This document shows positions 18,117 through 25,492 of a stretch of 64,000 bases of DNA, one piece after another. The notes under the pieces were generated by a model, which was given only the letters and a program-made list of their open reading frames with translations, searched no databases and was not told the origin of the DNA. The first letter of the stretch is position 1, and every line of letters starts with the position of its first letter. Source of the DNA: Streptococcus macacae NCTC 11558 (GTDB lineage Bacteria > Bacillota > Bacilli > Lactobacillales > Streptococcaceae); the NCBI RefSeq assembly GCF_000187995.2, contig NZ_AEUW02000001.1:1302001-1366000 (forward strand). The letters are read 5' to 3'. A program made the position numbers and the translations under genes.

Positions 18117-18570
18117 CATAAAAACCTCATTTCTTTTAAATTTGTTAGCTTTACCTGCTAACACCCTCATTGTAAACCTTTTTATTATGTTTGTTAAGTG
18201 AAAAAGAGTAAGATAACCAGATATTAATAATAATGATAACATAAAGAAATGGGATATTAACATCTTGAAATACCATCTGGTCATTTAAAATATCAGCTGC
18301 TTATGACTTCTGCATTAGACCATAAAATAGCAAGTTTTTAGTTTTCACCAGTTTAAACACTTCCAAAATAAAAATTCTCATCACTTTAAATATCAAAAAA
18401 GCGACAACAACTGCTATGGATTTTACGATTTATTTGTATTGTCAGCAGAGTAATTTCTCCTATTTTCACTTAGTAAATCTATGGTTGCCTTATAATATTA
18501 AAAAATGATTGGTCTTTCTCCAATAGAAAGACCAATCATACAAAATTCATGAGCTTATGAATACTAATAA
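18117..18570. other. Second copy of the promoter/leader block
   Basis: Nearly identical to 17286-17739 at a constant offset of 831 bp, with a handful of substitutions (for example at 18186-18230). It includes the leader hairpin (18143-18163), promoter and a terminator for the 18571 gene. Confidence 0.7.
18505..18539 (-). terminator. Terminator after the MTTSITNY peptide gene, copy 2
   Basis: Identical to the hairpin at 17674-17708. Confidence 0.85.
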
Positions 18571-18735
18571 TTAATGTGTGTAATAATAATAAGCTTTACC
18601 CACAGCATAGCCTGCACCATAGACAAGTGTCACAGCAGCTATTCCTGTCCCAATAGCTGCCAGAACCTCTCCACCATTAACATCCATTAATTCGTCATCT
18701 GTCATCTCTGCATAGTTTGTTATCGAAGTTGTCAT
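18571..18735 (-). CDS. Double-glycine bacteriocin peptide, copy 2 (EVLAAIG type)
   Basis: Same 54-residue precursor as 17740-17904, with no nucleotide difference that I can find, although the neighbouring partner gene differs. It lies 39 nt downstream of variant B. Identity suggests recent duplication or gene conversion. Confidence 0.82.
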   Translation of the reverse strand: MTTSITNYAEMTDDELMDVNGGEVLAAIGTGIAAVTLVYGAGYAVGKAYYYYTH

Positions 18736-18774
18736 TGTCAGTACCATCCTTTGCTATTATTAATTACTATTAGA

Positions 18775-18966
18775 TTAATGAGCCGCATCATTGTAGCCAT
18801 TATAGGCTCCTAAACCAAAAACAGAAGCATTTGATACGATTGGCCATACAGTCGGATTAGTAGCAACGTATATAGCGGCAGCCTCTTTCCAAGTCCAACC
18901 ACCCTCAACAGCAGCGAGAGCTCTTGCATCCATGACATCAAATTGTTCTAATGTTTGAGTGTTCAT
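18775..18966 (-). CDS. Double-glycine bacteriocin peptide, variant B (WTWKEAAA type)
   Basis: A 63-residue precursor: 23-residue MNTQTLEQFDVMD...VEGG leader, 40-residue mature peptide with WTWKEAAAIY at the N-terminus, a variable centre VATNPTVWPIVSNAS, and the FGLGAYNGYNDAAH tail. It pairs by position with the copy-2 EVLAAIG peptide. The leader RNA hairpin is TTAGC/GCTAA (18995-19011). Confidence 0.84.
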   Translation of the reverse strand: MNTQTLEQFDVMDARALAAVEGGWTWKEAAAIYVATNPTVWPIVSNASVFGLGAYNGYNDAAH

Positions 18967-19317
18967 AATAAAAACCTCATTTCTTTTAAATTTATTAGCT
19001 TTACCTGCTAACATCCTTATTGTAAACCTTTATATTATGTTTGTTAAGCGAAAAAGAATAAAATAACCAGATATTAACATAACGATAAAGCAATAAAATA
19101 AAATGTCAATATTTTGAAATATTACCTGGTCGTTTTACAGTGTTAGCTGCTTATGGCTTCTGCATTAGACCATAAAATAGCAAGTTTTTTTGGCATGATA
19201 CTGCTATTATATTCCAGAAAAATAGGCTCCAAATAACAGTGGAGCCTATTAAAAATTTCTTCAGCTAAATAGTAACATTACAACAACTCAGTTTTTTATT
19301 AGCAAAGTTTTTCTGTC
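18967..19317. other. Intergenic, diverged promoter copy and terminator
   Basis: 18969-19190 is the third, diverged copy of the bacteriocin promoter block (shared TTCTGCATTAGACC segment). 19221-19250 is a terminator. No further gene seen. Confidence 0.55.
19221..19250 (-). terminator. Terminator after the 19318 gene
   Basis: AATAGGCTCCA / TGGAGCCTATT, 11-bp stem with 8-nt loop, reverse-strand TTTTT. Confidence 0.8.
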
Positions 19318-19503
19318 TTAAAAGCGGCTGGATGATCCTGAACCGCGCCAAGATCTTCGAAACCAGCGAGCATAGCTTACAACTTGTTCATTTTCAAAAG
19401 CAGCAGCAAATCTTGCTATGTTCTCACTTCCTCCTTGGATAATAGCTAGATCAGCTGTATCCAATGCTTCAAATCGTTTCCAGGTTTCAGTTTGTATTTT
19501 CAT
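19318..19503 (-). CDS. Double-glycine peptide, Arg-rich, possible pheromone or bacteriocin
   Basis: A 61-residue precursor: leader MKIQTETWKRFEALDTADLAIIQGG (25), mature 36 residues beginning SENIARFAAAFENEQ and ending SWRGSGSSSRF, with six Arg. It lacks the Gly/Ala-rich membrane helix of its neighbours. The IIQGG cleavage site and the aromatic, basic mature part recall competence-stimulating peptides, but no ComD/ComE pair is nearby, so a bacteriocin of another type is equally possible. A GAGG site lies before the ATG, and a leader hairpin at 19533-19551. Confidence 0.7.
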   Translation of the reverse strand: MKIQTETWKRFEALDTADLAIIQGGSENIARFAAAFENEQVVSYARWFRRSWRGSGSSSRF

Positions 19504-19572
19504 AAAAAACTTACCTCACTTTAATTAGATTTATTAGCCTTTTTAGCTAATGATTTTATTGTATTCCTTTGT

Positions 19573-19612
19573 AAAAAAAGAGACAGGACTTTTGAAACCC
19601 AGCCTCTTCTTT
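19573..19612 (-). terminator. Imperfect terminator after the 19641 gene
   Basis: An imperfect stem (AGAGGCTGGG / TCCTGTCTCT with one mismatch) followed on the reverse strand by seven T. Confidence 0.55.
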
Positions 19613-19640
19613 TTATAAAATATTAGTTATAAGCTCCTTA

Positions 19641-19802
19641 TTAACGTACTCTAAAAGGAACAATAACAGGCTTTGGAATGTAAAAAGATCCTATAGTTGC
19701 ACCAACAATAGCACCTATTTCTGCCCAAGTCATACCGCCTTCTATCGTAGCTAACGTCTCTGTATCCATTGTTTCAAATTGATTGAATTTTTGTGTATTC
19801 AT
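19641..19802 (-). CDS. Double-glycine bacteriocin peptide (MTWAEIG type)
   Basis: A 53-residue precursor: 23-residue leader MNTQKFNQFETMDTETLATIEGG, mature 30 residues starting MTWAEIGAIVGATIG with two GxxxG motifs, ending in the Pro-rich basic tail PKPVIVPFRVR. This is the shape of a class IIb peptide; the 19844 peptide, 41 nt upstream, is its likely companion. AAGGAGAT precedes the ATG. Confidence 0.8.
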   Translation of the reverse strand: MNTQKFNQFETMDTETLATIEGGMTWAEIGAIVGATIGSFYIPKPVIVPFRVR

Positions 19803-19843
19803 TAAAATATCTCCTTAATCATTTAATTTAATATCATGCAAGA

Positions 19844-20095
19844 TTAACAGAATGATGCAATACCTACACCAGCTCCTGATATACCACCTATAATACCTCC
19901 CGATACATGGCCGATTATAGGTAAGGTCAACCCACCAGTGGTGCTGCCACCTAAAGCGCCTGTTCCAATCGTACCTGCTGTTCCGGCTACACATTTGAAA
20001 CCTCTCCAGATACTGCCCCAGCCAAAACCACCTTCAACAGCGGCTAACATGTCTGTATCCATTGTTTCAAATTGATCCAACGCCTTTATTTCCAT
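19844..20095 (-). CDS. Double-glycine bacteriocin precursor (FGWGSIW type)
   Basis: An 83-residue precursor: leader MEIKALDQFE...LAAVEGG (23), 60-residue mature peptide starting FGWGSIWRGFKCVAG and ending GVGIASFC, Gly-rich with repeated GxxxG and two Cys placed like those of the 17010 peptide. GAGG lies 9 nt before 20095; an ATG one codon upstream (20098) is possible. The leader RNA has a TGTC...GACA hairpin at 20122-20139. Confidence 0.83.
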   Translation of the reverse strand: MEIKALDQFETMDTDMLAAVEGGFGWGSIWRGFKCVAGTAGTIGTGALGGSTTGGLTLPIIGHVSGGIIGGISGAGVGIASFC

Positions 20096-20521
20096 CATAT
20101 AAATCCTCATTTCATCCATTTTGTCTGTTGCAACTGACACCTTCACTATAACAAGTTTTGTTTAAAATAAAGTAACAAATAATTGCAGAAAAACAACAAA
20201 TATTTAATAAAGGATTAAAAAAGTAATATAACTTATGTCAATAATGATTAAGCTATTCAGTTAATAACAATAACTACAGCTATTCTAGGTTTACAAACAA
20301 AGAACAAATAAACAGTCTAAAAATTCCAAATTAAACTTTTCGCAGTCTTTTAGGCTGATTAATCCTAAATACCAAGAAGCTAGCCCAAAAATATTATAAA
20401 AACATTGTAACTTTCAAAAAAATAACATTATTATAACATTTCTCCTTAATGCCTTGATTATTAGCATTTACTTGATTATTATTAAATGTGTAAAATATAA
20501 AAATTTAAGGAGATATTTTTA
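20096..20521. other. Divergent intergenic region
   Basis: It separates the leftward peptide operon from the rightward gene at 20522. It is very A/T-rich. A possible -10 TAAAAT lies at about 20491 for the rightward gene. No convincing gene or LytTR repeat pair seen. Confidence 0.5.
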
Positions 20522-20803
20522 ATGAATACTTTAACTTTCGATCAATTTGACACTATGGATAATGAGGCTCTTTCTTCTGTTGAAGCTGGTGGTGTCATTT
20601 TAGGGGTAACTGGAGCAATAGCTGGTGGTGTCGGTGGCTTTTTCGCAGGAGGAGCAGCTGGAGGGGCTGTTGGAACAGTAACACTTCCTGTAGTTGGTAC
20701 AATTGCAGGAGCCACAGCTGGAGCTATTGGCGGAGCTATAACTGGTGCTGCTACTCTCGGTATATCTGGGGCAAGTGTTAATACTTGGGGACCTTGGATT
20801 TAA
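20522..20803 (+). CDS. Double-glycine bacteriocin precursor on the plus strand
   Basis: A 93-residue precursor with leader MNTLTFDQFDTMDNEALSSVEAGG (24). The cleavage site is EAGG rather than the usual VEGG, an apparent one-residue insertion. The 69-residue mature peptide is extremely Gly/Ala-rich (GAIAGGVGGFFAGGAAGGAVG) and ends SVNTWGPWI; no Cys. AAGGAGATA precedes the ATG. The next gene is a small membrane protein, probably its immunity factor. It is the only precursor transcribed with the exporter strand. Confidence 0.82.
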   Translation: MNTLTFDQFDTMDNEALSSVEAGGVILGVTGAIAGGVGGFFAGGAAGGAVGTVTLPVVGTIAGATAGAIGGAITGAATLGISGASVNTWGPWI

Positions 20804-20829
20804 CTCTCTTGAGATGAAAGATTGATATT

Positions 20830-20997
20830 ATGTTAACACCTAAATTTGCTTGGTTTGTTCTTGCCAGCTATCCTATTTTATTGCTTATCTCATTGCTATT
20901 GCCTATTAAGCATATCAAAGTGATCGTGTTTACAATACTACTGGCAGAAACCCTTTTAGTGATAGCCTTATATTTTAAAGGAAAATATTTCTCATAA
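20830..20997 (+). CDS. Small two-segment membrane protein, likely immunity
   Basis: A 55-residue protein starting MLTPKFAWFVLASYPILLL with two hydrophobic segments (about 7-25 and 30-48) joined by KHIKV and a basic C-terminus FKGKYFS. Size, topology and position 26 nt after a bacteriocin gene suggest a self-immunity protein. A weak GAAAG ribosome site is present; translational coupling is possible. Confidence 0.6.
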   Translation: MLTPKFAWFVLASYPILLLISLLLPIKHIKVIVFTILLAETLLVIALYFKGKYFS

Positions 20998-21039
20998 AGT
21001 AGTAGGGTATCTACTTCAGTAAAATAAAAGGCACTTTAA

Positions 21040-21087
21040 AGCAAGAACTTGATTCTGGAGTAAGAAATCAAGTTCTTGCTTTTTTTA
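21040..21087 (+). terminator. Terminator after the plus-strand bacteriocin unit
   Basis: AGCAAGAACTTGATT (21040-21054) pairs perfectly with 21066-21080 and is followed by seven T. Confidence 0.88.
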
Positions 21088-21419
21088 TTTTGCTTTTTTC
21101 CAAAAGCGAAGGAATTCTAAAAATACAATTCCTAGAATATACCTTGCTGGAGCAAGCAGTGACTGCTTGGATATCCAAGCAACTGTCAGAGATGGGGGCA
21201 AAGCAGTCTGTGGACTGTTTTAGGTCAGCAGCTAAAAACTAAGACTTGCTGAAAAATCACATTTTTCGAATAATTAATTTTCGATCCCACTCTCATTTTA
21301 GATATTTTATACCCAAAAATGATAGAAGCTCTTGAATTTTATTAAAAATATATTATGATGTATGTAAATTATAAATTGGAGCTCGCAGTTATATTTTTAA
21401 TATAACGTAACAGCAATAT

Positions 21420-21450
21420 CGTAAACGGTAGTGATTTCATCTTAAATGGT
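21420..21450 (-). promoter_or_regulatory. LytTR-type direct-repeat pair upstream of the exporter
   Basis: Reverse strand: ACCATTTAAG (21441-21450), 11 nt, ACCGTTTACG (21420-21429). Spacing and sequence match the ComE-like repeats found at 26891, 29120 and 30985. The orientation points away from the exporter gene and no gene is seen on that side, so its target is unclear. Confidence 0.5.
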
Positions 21451-21486
21451 TATTGACTAAATGATTTTAAGATTTGATAACATCTA

Positions 21487-21529
21487 TTTACGGTTTTTTA
21501 AACTATTTGTGACAAAATTATAAGATAAT
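21487..21529 (+). promoter_or_regulatory. Exporter promoter element TTTACG-31-GATAAT
   Basis: TTTACG (21487-21492) lies exactly 31 nt before GATAAT (21524-21529) in the context TAAGATAATAG. The same pair with the same spacing occurs on the reverse strand before the bacteriocin operons at 28862 and 30721, which suggests common control of export and production. Confidence 0.5.
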
Positions 21530-21565
21530 AGAATTACAATTGTTATAATGAGAAAGGTAGAGGTT

Positions 21566-23779
21566 ATGTTAGATTCCTTCAAATCTGCTTTACAGCAGTT
21601 CGCCGCCAGCATACGCTTTAAGTTCAAATCATTACGATCTTATAAATATGTTCCGCAGATAGACTCCAGGGATTGTGGGGTCGCTGCCTTGGCTTCCATC
21701 GCCAAATATTATGGCTCGGATTATTCATTAGCTCACTTGCGAGAACTGGCTAAAACCAACAAGGAAGGTACAACTGCACTGGGTATTGTGGAAGCGGCCA
21801 AAAAGATGAAATTTGAAACACGCGCTATTAAAGCCGATATGTCTCTCTTTGATGTAGAGGATATTCCTTATCCTTTTATCGTCCATATCGTCAAAGATGG
21901 CAAGTTGCAGCACTACTACGTTGTCTACGGTCAGGAAAAAGAAAAAGTAATCATTGGCGACCCTGATCCTACTGTTAAAATAACAAAAATGTCCAAATCG
22001 CAATTTGCAGAAGAATGGACAGGTGTTGCTATTTTTCTGGCACCTGAACCTAGTTATGAACCGCATAAAGACGAAAAGAATGGCTTATCTAGTTTTTTCC
22101 CTCTCATATTAAAGCAAAAAGCACTTCTTAGTTACATTATCATGGCCAGTTTAATGGTGACACTGATTGATATCGCAGGTTCCTATTATCTACAAGGTAT
22201 TCTGGATGAATATATCCCTAATCAGCTCATTTCAACACTGGGTATTATCTCTATTGGCTTAATTATCACCTATATCATCCAACAGATGATGGAGTTTGCC
22301 AAAGGTTACTTACTGGTGGTCCTAAGTCAGCGTCTTGTTATTGATGTTATCCTTTCTTATATTAGACACATCTTTACCCTGCCGATGTCTTTTTTTGCTA
22401 CAAGAAGAACAGGGGAAATTACCTCACGTTTCTCTGATGCTAATTCCATTATTGATGCCGTGGCTTCAACCATTTTTTCTATCTTTTTGGACCTTACCAT
22501 GCTTATTTTAGTCGGCAGTGTCCTATTGATACAAAATGGCAACCTTTTCCTGCTTACACTCATTTCAATTCCTATCTATACAGTGATTATCTTTGTTTTC
22601 ATGAAACCTTTTGAAAAAATGAATCAGGAAGTCATGCAGAGCAATTCGATGGTTTCTTCTGCCATCATTGAAGATATCAATGGTATTGAAACCATTAAAT
22701 CTTTAACCAGTGAAACTGCCCGTTATCAAAATATTGACAGTGAATTTGTGGATTATTTGGACAAATCTTTCAAACTCCATAAATATGAAACGCTGCAAAC
22801 ATCACTTAAAAAAGGGGCTCAATTGATTCTCAACGTTGTCATTTTGTGGTGCGGTGCTCAATTGGTTATGGATGATAAAATATCGGTCGGCCAGCTCATT
22901 ACTTATAATTCTTTATTAACCTACTTTTCTAATCCTATTGAAAATATTATCAACCTGCAAACCAAACTGCAGTCTGCCAGAGTGGCTAATAATCGTTTAA
23001 ATGAAGTTTATCTTGTCGAATCAGAATTTAACGATACTGGAACTTTATCAGACAGTGACTTCCTTGCTGGAGATATTACTTTTGAAGACTTATCTTATAA
23101 GTATGGTTTTGGAAGAGACACTTTATCAGATATTAATTTAAGGATCAAAAAAAATGATAAAGTCAGTATCGTTGGTGTCAGCGGATCTGGAAAGACCACT
23201 CTAGCGAAAATGATTGTTCATTTTTATGACCCTTATAAGGGACATATTCGAATTAATGGCAATGACTTAAAAACAATTGACAAAACCACTTTGCGGCAAT
23301 ATATCAATTATCTGCCGCAGCAGGCTTATATCTTTAGTGGAACTATCTTTGAAAACCTAACATTAGGAGCTAAAGAAGGCATTAGTCAGGCAGATGTTCT
23401 AAAGGCTTGTGAAATTGCTGAAATTCGCTCAGATATTGAACAAATGCCTATGGGCTATCAAACAGAACTCTCTGACGGAGCCGGTCTATCAGGCGGACAA
23501 AAACAGCGGGTTGCTTTAGCACGTGCACTTTTAACAAAGTCTCCTGTTTTAATTCTTGATGAAGCTACCAGCAGTCTTGATGTCCTTACTGAGAAAAAAA
23601 TTATGGATAACCTGCTGCAGATGGCAGACAAGACTGTTATCTTTGTTGCTCATAGACTCAGTATCTCTCAGCGGACCAATAGAGTTATTGTTATGGATAA
23701 AGGAAAAATTATTGAAGAAGGTACACATAGTGAACTTATTGCAGCAAATGGTTTTTATCATCACTTATTTAACAAATAG
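21566..23779 (+). CDS. C39 peptidase-containing bacteriocin ABC exporter
   Basis: A 737-residue NlmT/ComA-type transporter that removes double-glycine leaders and exports the mature peptide. The C39 peptidase domain has Cys37 in DSRDCGVAAL, His116 in LQHYYVVYG and Asp132 in IIGDPDP. Six membrane segments follow (about 175-440), then the ATPase with Walker A GVSGSGKTT, signature LSGGQKQR and Walker B VLILDEATS. The ATG at 21566 is chosen because AAAGG lies 8 nt before it; an ATG at 21548 has no ribosome site. It should serve all precursors in the locus. Confidence 0.93.
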   Translation: MLDSFKSALQQFAASIRFKFKSLRSYKYVPQIDSRDCGVAALASIAKYYGSDYSLAHLRELAKTNKEGTTALGIVEAAKKMKFETRAIKADMSLFDVEDIPYPFIVHIVKDGKLQHYYVVYGQEKEKVIIGDPDPTVKITKMSKSQFAEEWTGVAIFLAPEPSYEPHKDEKNGLSSFFPLILKQKALLSYIIMASLMVTLIDIAGSYYLQGILDEYIPNQLISTLGIISIGLIITYIIQQMMEFAKGYLLVVLSQRLVIDVILSYIRHIFTLPMSFFATRRTGEITSRFSDANSIIDAVASTIFSIFLDLTMLILVGSVLLIQNGNLFLLTLISIPIYTVIIFVFMKPFEKMNQEVMQSNSMVSSAIIEDINGIETIKSLTSETARYQNIDSEFVDYLDKSFKLHKYETLQTSLKKGAQLILNVVILWCGAQLVMDDKISVGQLITYNSLLTYFSNPIENIINLQTKLQSARVANNRLNEVYLVESEFNDTGTLSDSDFLAGDITFEDLSYKYGFGRDTLSDINLRIKKNDKVSIVGVSGSGKTTLAKMIVHFYDPYKGHIRINGNDLKTIDKTTLRQYINYLPQQAYIFSGTIFENLTLGAKEGISQADVLKACEIAEIRSDIEQMPMGYQTELSDGAGLSGGQKQRVALARALLTKSPVLILDEATSSLDVLTEKKIMDNLLQMADKTVIFVAHRLSISQRTNRVIVMDKGKIIEEGTHSELIAANGFYHHLFNK

Positions 23780-23791
23780 AAAGGCATGCAG

Positions 23792-24799
23792 ATGAACCCA
23801 AATTTATTTAAAAGCGCTGAATTCTACCGAAGACGCTATCATAATTTTGCTACAGTTCTTATTATTCCTTTGGTTTGTTTACTTGTATTTTTATTTATCT
23901 TTCTATTATTTGCTAAAAAAGAGGTCACTGTCTTATCTAATGGCGAGATCTCTCCCCTTAAAGTAATTGATGTTATTCAATCTAAAAGCGACTATCCCAT
24001 TTCTGAAAATAATTTAACAGATAATCGCGCCGTTAAAAAAGGGGATGTTCTCATCCAATATGTTAATCCAGCAGCAAATACAAGACAGGGCGGAAATAAT
24101 CAGAATCAATCTCAAAACAAGCAAAATAAGAATCAGCAGCAAAACAATAAGAATCAAAAGAACGGCAATCAAGGTCAAAAAAATCAAAATCAGAACCAAA
24201 ATAAAAAGGATCAGAAAAACAATAACCAATCTCAGCAAAACAAGCAAGGACAAAAGAAAACTAATCAATCCCAAAATCAGCAGAATAAGAATCAAAATAA
24301 AAACCAATCTCAAAACAAACAAAATGGGAATCAAAACCAAAATAACTGGAATCAGAATAATCAAAATGATAAAGTCACAGCCAGCCAAGATGGTGTTATC
24401 CATACCAACCCCAAATATGAAGGTGAAAACTTAATTCCTCGGGGGACTGAAATCGCACAGCTCTATCCAGATATTAACAAAACAAGACAAGTTCTGATCA
24501 CTTATTACGTCTCCTCTAAAGATGTCACCCGCCTCAAACAAGGCCAAAAGACTCGTCTTGCTTTAACCAAGGTAGGAAATGATCAAATTTCCATTAGAGG
24601 AAAAATTAATAGTATCGCTTCAGCTGCTACAACGACGAAAAAAGGCAATGTCTTTAAAGTGACAGCTAAAGCAAAAGTTTCTAAAAAAGACAGCCAAACC
24701 ATTAAATACGGCCTCCAAGGTAAAACCATCACAGTTGTTGAAAAAAAGACTTTCTTTGATTATTATAAAGATAAACTGTTAAATAAAAATCAAAAATAA
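23792..24799 (+). CDS. Exporter accessory protein (ComB/NlmE-like) with Asn/Gln/Lys-rich insert
   Basis: A 335-residue HlyD-family adaptor. The N-terminus MNPNLFKSAEFYRRRYHNF and the one membrane helix (about 21-41) match ComB/NlmE, as does the C-terminal part with GVIHTNP, LITYYVSSKDV and FDYYKDK. In ComB the middle is a coiled coil of roughly 200 residues. Here residues 99-192 consist almost only of N, Q and K with some S and G. Start 23792 has AAAGG 7 nt upstream. It probably partners the exporter 12 nt upstream; the insert is odd, not obviously a frameshift product. Confidence 0.88.
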   Translation: MNPNLFKSAEFYRRRYHNFATVLIIPLVCLLVFLFIFLLFAKKEVTVLSNGEISPLKVIDVIQSKSDYPISENNLTDNRAVKKGDVLIQYVNPAANTRQGGNNQNQSQNKQNKNQQQNNKNQKNGNQGQKNQNQNQNKKDQKNNNQSQQNKQGQKKTNQSQNQQNKNQNKNQSQNKQNGNQNQNNWNQNNQNDKVTASQDGVIHTNPKYEGENLIPRGTEIAQLYPDINKTRQVLITYYVSSKDVTRLKQGQKTRLALTKVGNDQISIRGKINSIASAATTTKKGNVFKVTAKAKVSKKDSQTIKYGLQGKTITVVEKKTFFDYYKDKLLNKNQK

Positions 24800-24882
24800 A
24801 AAAACTAGGTTTTTAGCCTTTACCAAAAGTAACTCTTAATTAGTGAGTGCCAAAGCTAAAAGCATTTCATACCTTGCGAAAG

Positions 24883-24972
24883 TCAAAATCAAATGCATCA
24901 GTGTTGTCTTAACCTGCCTCAGGGCAGCCTGCAGCTAGCTTCTTGGTTTACTTTTTGATTTTTCATTGAGTT
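24883..24972. repeat. Intergenic repeat, copy 2
   Basis: It ends CTTCTTGGTTTACTTTTTGATTTTTCATTGAGTT, matching copy 1 at 16712-16800 in the same orientation. Confidence 0.55.
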
Positions 24973-24990
24973 ATTGATTAAAGATGACAT

Positions 24991-25054
24991 AACTTATCTT
25001 ACATATAAAAAACGGGGCTTTTGAACGCTCCGTTTTTTATATGTAAGATAAGTT
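24991..25054. terminator. 28-bp bidirectional hairpin between converging genes
   Basis: 24991-25018 pairs with 25027-25054 over 28 positions (one G-U) around an 8-nt loop. AAAAAA and TTTTTT tracts sit inside the stem, so it can end transcription of the exporter operon and of the opposing peptide gene. Confidence 0.85.
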
Positions 25055-25057
25055 TTA

Positions 25058-25201
25058 TTATTTTTCTGCTACATTAAAACCTAGCCACTCTCTTGGATCA
25101 AGAGAAATAACATTTTCTTTTCTTTGATAAAAAGCACCGCCAACAATAGCCATCAACTCAGTTTCTGTCAATGTCTTTACATGATTTTTTGAATAATTCA
25201 T
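25058..25201 (-). CDS. Double-glycine peptide with 25-residue hydrophilic product (pheromone candidate)
   Basis: A 47-residue precursor: leader MNYSKNHVKTLTETELMAIVGG (22), mature 25 residues AFYQRKENVISLDPREWLGF plus NVAEK. The product is short, charged, without Gly-rich helix or Cys, which is more like an inducing pheromone (BlpC/ComC style) than a pore-forming bacteriocin. A strong GGAGG site lies 6 nt before the ATG. It ends at the shared terminator 24991-25054. No receptor kinase is nearby. A bacteriocin role cannot be excluded. Confidence 0.7.
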   Translation of the reverse strand: MNYSKNHVKTLTETELMAIVGGAFYQRKENVISLDPREWLGFNVAEK

Positions 25202-25267
25202 CACATACCTCCTTCTATAAAGCTATTATACCCTAATAAGTTTATAAATGGATAAATTTACTGTTAT

Positions 25268-25420
25268 TTATTCTAAAAAATATTCGAAAATATTCCCACC
25301 CATGGCTAATATAAAGGCTATAACAGCTATATATTTTGAAATAGGCCACAATAACCAACCTAGAAAAAAAGCAAGGGGTGTAAGAATAATGACTATTATT
25401 AGCTTCTTTGTTGTTTTCAT
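25268..25420 (-). CDS. Small two-segment membrane protein, possible immunity
   Basis: A 50-residue protein MKTTKKLIIVIILTPLAFF... with two hydrophobic helices (about 7-25 and 29-46). It lies between the Trx-like gene and the hydrophilic peptide gene on the same strand. The ribosome site is weak (AGGA too far upstream) and a longer frame from 25450 exists. The opposite strand has an overlapping frame that I consider a shadow. It could be an immunity protein. Confidence 0.45.
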   Translation of the reverse strand: MKTTKKLIIVIILTPLAFFLGWLLWPISKYIAVIAFILAMGGNIFEYFLE

Positions 25421-25492
25421 TTTTAACTCAAACCATCCTGACTCATACAAGATCTGCTTATCTATTACTAAATAAAACTGTTATTGAATCTT

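Larger units (their letters stand above)
17288..18769. repeat. 831-bp tandem duplication in the bacteriocin locus
   Basis: 17288-17938 and 18119-18769 are almost identical (offset 831). Each unit holds a promoter/leader, a gene-free segment, a terminator and the EVLAAIG peptide gene. A third, shorter and more diverged copy of the promoter end lies at about 18969-19190. The WTWKEAAA peptide genes sit at the unit borders and differ. Confidence 0.85.
20998..21565. other. Intergenic region before the exporter gene
   Basis: It holds a strong terminator (21040-21087), about 200 bp of non-coding sequence with a GAGAGTGGGATCG-type streptococcal intergenic element (21240-21300), a direct-repeat pair in reverse orientation (21420-21450) and the exporter promoter (21487-21529). 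No gene. Confidence 0.55.

Noticed and set aside
20998-21340. Possible leftward gene driven by the 21420-21450 repeats
   Set aside because: Only a 23-codon frame inside a known type of intergenic element; no ribosome site.
24014-24434. Long frames on both strands across the accessory protein (one very Leu/Ile-rich)
   Set aside because: They are by-products of the CAA/AAT/AAA-rich low-complexity coding sequence; the plus frame has conserved ComB ends.
25248-25475. Plus-strand 75-residue frame
   Set aside because: Overlaps the two-helix membrane protein on the reverse strand, has no ribosome site and resembles a shadow.
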